This document shows, piece after piece, positions 57,237 to 64,000 of a stretch of DNA of 64,000 nt (position 1 is its first letter; every line of letters begins with the position of its first letter). The translations under genes and the position numbers were made by a program. The stretch covers positions 62,001 through 126,000 of the forward strand of contig NW_019029051.1 in NCBI RefSeq assembly GCF_002105155.1. The letters are read 5' to 3'. Below the pieces are notes generated by a model. It made no database searches. It was not told where the DNA came from and saw nothing but the letters and a program-made list of their open reading frames with translations. The DNA comes from Lobosporangium transversale (Eukaryota > Mortierellomycota > Mortierellomycetes > Mortierellales > Mortierellaceae).

Positions 57237-57259
57237 ACGGTGTCAGGTAGTCCTGAACC
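57227..57259. repeat. Hairpin next to right palindrome arm
   Basis: GGTTC-GGACTAC ... GTAGTCC-T-GAACC can pair as a 12-bp stem with one bulge around an 8-nt loop. It ends 2 bp before the arm starts at 57262. The inner stem and loop recur at 42399-42420. Confidence 0.7.
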
Positions 57260-57261
57260 AG

Positions 57262-57343
57262 TGTCACAGTATATAGTCTTAAGCCTATAAAAGGCTTGTA
57301 ATAATAATTTAATAAAGATCACCTTTTGTCTTCACTACCTATT
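57262..57343 (+). repeat. LTR-like terminus (right arm copy)
   Basis: Begins TGTCACAGTATATAG, with TATAAAAGG at 57286-57294 and AATAAA at 57311-57316. It is interrupted at 57344 by the nested DNA transposon and resumes at 58258 toward the gypsy pol remnant. The LTR 3' end and primer-binding site were not resolved. Confidence 0.6.
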
Positions 57344-58257
57344 AGAGAGTTTTCGCAACCAAGTTTACATCAAGGATTTACATCAGCTGAGAATGAACTT
57401 AAAAGAGTTTGATGTGTTTCTGAAAAATGACCATTTTTATTTTCGCCATTAGTAATATACAGAACGACTTTTCCATGTTCTTCTTAACGCTGTGACTGAT
57501 TTTAAAATAAATACTTCGAATTAAAAAAAAAAAAAAAAAAAATATGTAAAGCGTCCACATTGCACCCGTTCTCTTAAACCTCGTCAACGCTCAACAGCTT
57601 CTCGATGGAAGGGATATAAATGATGATGGTGCTGCTAACTTCCAGGTACCTCGACTCCAAAATAATCGTATCGATTTGGAAGCACTTTCTGACGCAGATT
57701 TCCGTACGATGTTCAGATTTACCGATAAAGGTGATTCAGAGTCTGATCCTGCTTCTTCAACATCATCCACAGGATCCGTCTGGGATATATCCTCAATCGA
57801 CAATCTCTGAAAGGAAGGTAAGTTATGCGTCTCATTTTGTTCTGGGGGAGTATTCATTAGAGAAGAATGCTTTCTGTTGTGTGCCAGAGTTTTTTCGGTG
57901 AAAGGAATAGCAGGAGGTAAAGGCTCGTAGACACTACGGCTTTAAATGACTCTAGGCTAGAGCATTGATGACTAATAGAATAGAGATTTCTAATGTTGAT
58001 AACCTCTATAGTCTAAAAAGTCGCGTCTTTTATGGTAAAAAATGATAAAAATATAGAATTGGCAATTTTTTATATTTTTTTGGCTAAATTTAAGCAATTC
58101 TGGCTAGACGTAGAAATACGAGAAAAACGAATCTTGTTGTATTTTACAAAGCAAATTTATGACAAGGCTGGATTTCAAAAATAGAGATGCTTTTTAAGGT
58201 TTTTTTTCACTCCCCGATGTGAATTTTGATGTAAAAACGAGGTTGCGAAAACTCTCT
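57344..58257 (+). mobile_element. Nested PIF/Harbinger-like element (right arm copy)
   Basis: Mirror of 53797-54709, one base longer in its A run (20 against 19). Confidence 0.75.
57550..57810 (+). pseudogene. Transposase N-terminal fragment (right arm copy)
   Basis: Plus-strand frame with APVLLNLVNAQQLLDGRDIN and SDADFRTMFRFTDK; stop at 57808-57810. Same as 54244-54504. Confidence 0.45.
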
Positions 58258-58654
58258 ATTATGTAGATAAACACGTAGTTACCTGGTACAGGTCCCTCTA
58301 CCAGAAATGAATAAATACTCCAGCAATGTTCCACTATGTCGGGAAAAGCCCCCAGCGGTCAAGCTTAGTCCAGGGCTTGATCGCTGAAGCAACCTCTCCT
58401 TCTCTTCTGGACAAGGGGAGTGCGCGCAAACCAGATTTAAGTTTTCCCAACATTACAAATAAATCTGTTGAAGTTAAAAATTCTGCTATGCATACGCTCC
58501 CTCCTGCAGTCAGAAACCAACGAAAAAAGCTAAAAATGTAAATAATGGGCCACGTGCCAGAGATAAATTAAACCTAAACACTCACCAACATTCCAATGGC
58601 CACACGATCTCTGTATCTTCCTCTCTGAGACCGTGGACCTGCCTTCTCCCCCAA

Positions 58655-60085
58655 GAACCTGCAACGTTGCTCACGCAAGAAGACCCTTCAACTACAATCC
58701 TTCACAGTCGACACTGCTGCCCGTACCCTACTCACGTTCCTTGGTGCTGTTAATGGCCGTCCAGCCAGGATTTTAATCGATGGTGGCGCTGAGGGTAACG
58801 TCATTAGCTCCTCATTCCAAAAACAAAACTCCATTCCCCTCCATTCCTGTTCCTCCATTCCAATTATACTCCCTAATGGCGACCGCTCCATCACCAAACA
58901 TACTGTTTCCATCACTCTTGAACGTGACACTTATTCCGACACTCTTCATCCTCTCGTCTATCCCCTCAAATACTATGACCTCATTCTCGGCAAGCCTTGG
59001 CTTACCACAATTAATCCCTCTATCGACTGGCGCACTAATGATCCCCACTTCACACATAATGGCAATGCCATGCACTGGTCATGCAGAGGGTTTCAAACCA
59101 ATTCCATTACAGCTAAGTCTCGTGGGCTACTTATGAGTCACATGCATTTCTAAACTGCCGCGGCACAGCCAGGCAGCGAGGTTTATCTCGCCACAGTAAA
59201 ATTCCCTCATCTACCAATTCCGACATACACCCTGATATTGCGTCAATTATACAGGTTGAGTTCCCCGATGTCTTTCCTGACTCACTCCCTGCAGGTCTTC
59301 CACCAGACCGTGGCGATTCTATGAAATTGAAACAGATCCCAACGCAGATCCACCTGTTCGCCCTGTGATTCGCCTCTCTATCGCTGAACTCGACGAGTTA
59401 CGCAAACAGCTGAATGAACTCTTAGCTAAAGGATTTATCAAGCCCAGCACATCACCTTATGGGGCTTCCGTCCTTTTCGTCAAAAAGAAAGATGGGACCC
59501 TTCGTATCTGCGTAGATTACCGTGGCTTAAATAGAATCACACGCAAAAATCGCCATCCACTTCCGCGTATCGATGAGCTCATCGACCGCTTTCGAGATGC
59601 AAAATATTTCTCAAAACTCGATCTAATGTCAGGTTATCACCAGCAGCGGATTTTTGATGCACACACTCATAAGACTGCATTTCGTTGTATATTGATATGG
59701 CCACTATGAATTTAATGTTGTTCCGTTTGGTCTAACTAATGCCCCTGCTTCCTTCTCCACCATGATGTCACAAGCATTGAGCCCACTGCTGGATAAGTGT
59801 GTAGTACTTTACCTGGATGATATTCTAATCTACTCCAAGGCCAAGACTGAGCACCTAGCCCATCTCTGCAGTGTACTCTCATTTCTCCGGAAGAATCGTC
59901 TCTATGCCAAACTTAGCAAGTGTTCCTTTATGCAAGAAGAAACTGAATTCTTGGGCCACGTCGTTTGTAAAGAAGGTATCAAGACAAGCTCAGGCCATGT
60001 CAAGGCTATCAAAGAGTGGCCTCGTTCCACCAAGCAAAGAGATGTGCAACAGTTTATTAGCCTTGCTCAGTTCTACAGTATAAGG
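58655..60085 (+). pseudogene. Ty3/gypsy pol remnant (right arm copy)
   Basis: Same protease and reverse-transcriptase pieces as the left copy, here on the plus strand: IDGGAEGN near 58777, the first RT block 59365-59709, and the YLDD block in 59762-60088. Same stops and frameshifts, so the decay predates the inverted duplication. Confidence 0.9.
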
Positions 60086-60139
60086 TGAGTGTTGACATCA
60101 GTATTGAAGATAAAGATCTCCGAGTATAAAATATAAAAA

Positions 60140-60273
60140 TATAAAAATATAAAAACATGATAATATAAAAATATAAAAACATGATAATATAAAAATATAA
60201 AAACATGATAATATAAAAATATAAAAACATGATAATATAAAAATATAAAAACATGATAATATAAAAATATAAA
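60140..60273. repeat. 24-bp tandem repeat (right arm copy)
   Basis: Mirror of 51781-51914, five units with the same spacing. Confidence 0.95.
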
Positions 60274-60506
60274 GATATAAAAATATAGATATAGAAAATA
60301 TAGAAAATAAATCATAAAGAAATAAATATCGATTTTTTATTCAACGGGTTTTTCATAAATGTCTTGCCAATGTTCTTTTAGAACGCCGTAGTCGTTGTTT
60401 ACTCTCGGCAGTATTGTCATTCTCATTGTCATGCTTTCGATTCATTTCTGTTGATTCGAAAAGCATTGCCAACGATTCAAAATTGTCAAACAACTTATGA
60501 ATGTTC

Positions 60507-60683
60507 TCAAGCTTTGTCAATGTCACGAGCCCGTGCAATGAATCTTTTTTTGACATTTGCTCTTGCCATTATAAAGCTTTTGAGTCGGCAAACGCTGGTG
60601 TAGGAGAGCGCAGATGCATCAATGAGGACAGAAAGCGGTTCTCCATCAAGTAGACAAAAAAGAGTGTACACCTTATTTTTGGG
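60507..60683 (-). pseudogene. CRN header remnant (right arm copy)
   Basis: Mirror of 51371-51547. Confidence 0.55.
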
Positions 60684-60903
60684 ATCTGTTTTTTTGTCGG
60701 AAGATTTTTTCCAACATATTTCAAGATATCCATGGAGTAATGGGGAAGTAAAGGATGAGAACTGAAAGTTATTGTTTTGAAGTTATGAGGGAGAACGAAC
60801 GTTTTATATGAAAAGAGGTTTATTTAAAATAATAACAAAGAACTACTGTTCTTGTTCGCTATTTATCATGACATGGCGATTGAACTTCTTTTCTATTTAA
60901 TCT

Positions 60904-60937
<34 letters not shown>

Positions 60938-60945
60938 AGAATCTA

Positions 60946-61385
60946 TTAACTCATTAACAACAAATAAAGGATGTCATACCTCTCTTCAAGAGCGTCTATC
61001 CTCTCACAAAGCATCTTAATTACTGCCTCATGTTTTTTAACACTATCCTGTAATGAATGGCCATCTGAACATGTATCGGCATTCGAGGCTGGAGGGACCG
61101 GCGGCGCATTATTTTCGGCAACTTTTACAGGTCTTGTAGTGTCGTAACACAGATGTACGGTTGAAAAAAAAAAAAATAGAGGAGAAAGGCCATGTCTGAC
61201 ATGGGATTACGATGAATGAGGAAAGGTTCAGTTGTATTTTCTAACTCGAACTCAACCAGGATGGATAAGTGATAACGATTTAAATGATCATGATATTCAC
61301 GGAGTAATTTTTCTTCATCTTTTTTCTTTTTTCCCACGAGTCCTTTGGCACAAAAGAAAAAAATGTATTTGTTGGATTCACTCAT
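60946..61385 (-). CDS. Uncharacterised small protein, frame slip in T run (right arm copy)
   Basis: Mirror of 50669-51108. The slip at the homopolymer is identical, so if it is a sequencing error it was made, or copied, in both arms. Confidence 0.4.
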
Positions 61386-62458
61386 TGTGGAAAGATAAAA
61401 AGAAAGATGAAAGAATGGTCAAGAGGAAAGAGACAAAGAACAAAACCAACACGCAGTGAGGGAGATGAGACACAAGAGAATGGAAGAAAAAGGAAGAGAT
61501 ACAAAGAAAAAAATAAATATGAGCATACAGGGGAAGAGACACGGGCCATTTTTTGGCAGACGTCGATTACGCCTTATCAGCGGCCCAATCGATGTGTCAA
61601 TAAGTGAGTCAAATTCATTAAAGTTGAAGCCAACATAAAATATTTGGTGTTTCTACTTTCAAATGTGGAAGGCTGTACATGGCTAACATCACTTTTGTGA
61701 GCCCATGTAGCCCAGATGTCGTAATGAAGCCCGGTTTGCGCATTTAAAGTGAGTTTAATGATCTGATATCTTTTTCAGAACAAATTAACACAGCCAAGTT
61801 TCGCGGTAAATGCCTTGTACTTCAGTATCATGTATTCGATTTGTATTTTCAGTTGTCATGAAGAAAGTTTCAGTCTTCTCTTTATACTTCCCTTTGTGTC
61901 CATGGCACTCTCAAGCTCATTTCTCGTATCAAAAAGTTCGAGCTCGAATTGTGCGAGCCTGGTAATCAATGCCAATTTGTGTCGTTTCAGGCTGACAAGC
62001 ACGCCTATTCATAAAAAGTCAGCAACTATTTATTATTATTCTATATACATAGTTCTTCAGATTGGGTGGATGCTACCACGTTGAATGGTGTTTACGTTAT
62101 AGAAGATAATATAATATGTCCTTACGACAAATTTGGTAGAACATGCTCCGCATCCATCGACATTTGTTGCTGAATAGATATCATTTGCCCCAAAATAGGT
62201 CCCGCAATAAGGCTCGTAACGTGACAGCCAGGTTACCCAACTCGACCCGAAGCCTTTCTGACTAATATATAAATATAGATTAAGGTATAGATACATAAAG
62301 TAAATTGTTTGTCATTAATGAAGAGAGAGTGTTTTAATGCAATCAATGCGAAATATACAAAGTAACAGCTATTTAAACAGATCTGCAAAATTATAAAGCC
62401 TATGTCAACAAAATGGGACGTCCTTACAATGTTGGGTAAAAAAAAAATAGAATTGCTG
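61386..62458. other. AT-rich interval without recognised gene (right arm)
   Basis: Mirror of 49596-50668; no supported gene. Confidence 0.3.
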
Positions 62459-63967
62459 TTAGACAGTCAACAGCTCATCGTCAATTCTTTGAGTATTGCC
62501 ACTGTCCTTCCAGCGAGCATTCATCCGCACTGTATCAAAACTCCTATCGTGCCAGAAATGCACCAAATTCACCCCTTGGTCCAGTTCCGCGTCGGTTTGC
62601 CAGTATGGGTGCTTAAAATAGTCGTCCTCACAGGTAAAATGAACAACCCAAGCTTCTTCTGCTGGGAGTAAACGTTTGTAAGTTAGCGTCTTGCTGATAT
62701 GGTCCTTAATAGAAGTTTGACTCCCTGTAGCCAAAAGCTCGATAACAACCGTAGGTTTTCCTGCTTTCTTGATGACAATGTCACTATATTTGTGGTCCTC
62801 ACGCTCACGGAGGTGCCACTGGCCAATGGTCTCATATTTTTTTGTTTTGTTTAGCCAGTTGGTGAGAACTCTCATCAATTCCGTGCCATAGACGCTTTCT
62901 CGAGGGACACTGGCGTTGTAGTCGCCCATAACCTTAACTGTTCTCCCCGAACTTTTGTATGATCGATCTTCCGCCTGCAAAATCAAGTCTTTATCGAAAA
63001 ATCGAAGAGCAATCTTCATAATCTCTAGAATATCCAATGATCCTCCTCTTTTCTTTGGGGGTGACTCTGAAGGAGCGTTGGGATATTTTGATGGAATAAT
63101 ATATCTCCTCACAAACGAGTCAATGAATGCTGAGGCCATACGGTAGTTACTGCCATCAAGTCTTATCAGCACCCCTTCTGCAGTTAGGAAGTCTGCCAAT
63201 CCCTGTTGTTCCGTGTCTGTGATAGATATATCGCCGAGATACCCAATAAAATCTGTTCGGAGAAGATTAACAGCATCTGTAGCTGATTCATTCAAAAGTG
63301 AATCGACCATCCTTCTAAAAGTATGGTACGAAAACATCCTCTCATTCTGATTGTGTGTGGAGAAGACCTGCCATGTATCGTAATCGAGACATTTCGTCGA
63401 GCCGTTGACTTTCGAGCGAAGATCCTCATGAATGGAGCGTCCACAAAGACAAATCATTCCTGGATGACTATTGACATTGAGCACAATTCATTGTATTAGA
63501 ATGGCACATCAACTCGTGGAGAGTTAACTAAGCTTAAAAAACATACCCATTTGACTTCGAGTGTACGTCTCGCATCACCAAAAGTTCTCCAGAAAACAGA
63601 CTCATTATTGCGAACGTTAACTTCCTCAAATGATAGTCTAAATGAAAAATATAAGGTCAGTACCGGTACAATAGCGCATACATTGCATCCACTTTATCCA
63701 TTTTCGCGGAAGTTGGCTTACGGGAGGCAGCGATACCCAAAGTCAGTTAATTGGGTGAGAGGCACGTGCGCCTATGAGCATCACTAAATCGCGGCGAAAA
63801 ACGCTCTGTAGTATTTCCTTATTTTTGTCATGGTCCGCAGGATCCACATAGTAGACTTTATTAACATCGTCGAATCTGATCGGTCCATTGACTGTCCGGA
63901 ATGCAATGAGACAGACCATGGCGATTATAAATTGAGGTTCATTCTGCTTCTTTCTGCTCCAAATCAT
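62459..63967 (-). pseudogene. Degenerate CRN-family NTPase/nuclease gene (right arm copy)
   Basis: Mirror of 48087-49595. Its 341-codon C-terminal frame (63484-62459) is identical to the left copy. Confidence 0.75.
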
Positions 63968-64000
63968 ACTTTTAACCTGCTTTTTTTTTTTTTTTTTTTT

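Larger units (their letters stand above)
54792..57261. other. Unique spacer of the giant inverted repeat (2,470 bp)
   Basis: Not mirrored. It contains two decayed nuclease-like family copies in the same orientation, a CT/T-rich interval (55780-56420) and a hairpin next to the right arm. The interval 55741-56806 shows no gene: CT-microsatellite and T runs at 55921-55946 and 56190-56211. Confidence 0.9.
57262..64000 (-). repeat. Right arm of giant inverted repeat
   Basis: Mirror of 48054-54791 and still mirrored at the last base of the window, in a T run. Gene content is the left arm reversed. The true end lies outside the window. Confidence 0.97.

Noticed and set aside
58780..59136. Ser/Pro-rich 118-codon frame in the right arm (mirror 52918-53274)
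   Set aside because: The neighbouring frame carries the retropepsin motif IDGGAEGN, so this is an out-of-frame shadow.

Overview
The window looks like nuclear DNA of an early-diverging filamentous fungus, most likely Mortierellomycotina (Mortierella and relatives). This is inferred from several things together: short GT-AG introns in almost every gene, introns and spacers packed with 15-35 nt A or T homopolymers, a UBR1 N-recognin and a RalGAP-beta, a Crinkler (CRN) effector of the type known from Mortierellales, Glomeromycotina and oomycetes, and a bacterial-style chorismate mutase-prephenate dehydratase. No species can be named. I found no rRNA, tRNA or CRISPR array.

Region 1 (1-37,830) is a dense housekeeping block. 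In order: the 5' part of a VAMP7-like R-SNARE (-), the TFIIA small subunit (-), PRPP synthetase (+), a vacuolar PQ-loop transporter (-), bifunctional P-protein (+), COX17 (-), a CDK1/Cdc2 kinase (+), the TFIIA large subunit (+), a glutamine/asparagine-rich LaeA-like methyltransferase with an N-myristoylation-type start (+), RalGAP-beta (-), UBR1 E3 ligase (+), a BEM46/ABHD13-type hydrolase (-) and gamma-tubulin (-). Exon-intron models were worked out by hand. Codon phase closes across every junction in all of them; the SNARE is checked only up to the window edge.

Region 2 (37,830-44,600) is gene-poor and full of relics: a 30-bp perfect inverted repeat, a decayed gamma-tubulin duplicate, a Tc1/mariner element with ~195-bp terminal inverted repeats and a frameshifted transposase, and a 111-bp hAT-type MITE with an 8-bp target duplication.

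Region 3 (44,600-64,000) is an effector and transposon compartment. It opens with an apparently intact CRN gene: ubiquitin-like header, P-loop NTPase, then a restriction-endonuclease-like C-terminus. From 48,054 to the window end the DNA forms a giant inverted repeat. Two arms of about 6.74 kb are mirror images, and the only length difference I found is one base in a homopolymer. They flank a 2.47-kb unique spacer. Each arm carries a degenerate second CRN gene, a CRN header remnant, a small unknown ORF, a 24-bp AT-rich tandem repeat, a decayed Ty3/gypsy pol fragment and a 913-bp DNA transposon nested in an LTR-like sequence. The inner ends of the arms coincide with the TGTCACAG terminus of that LTR-like sequence. 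The spacer holds two decayed copies of an uncharacterised nuclease-like family. The palindrome is either a very young structure or an assembly artefact, and is the main thing to check.
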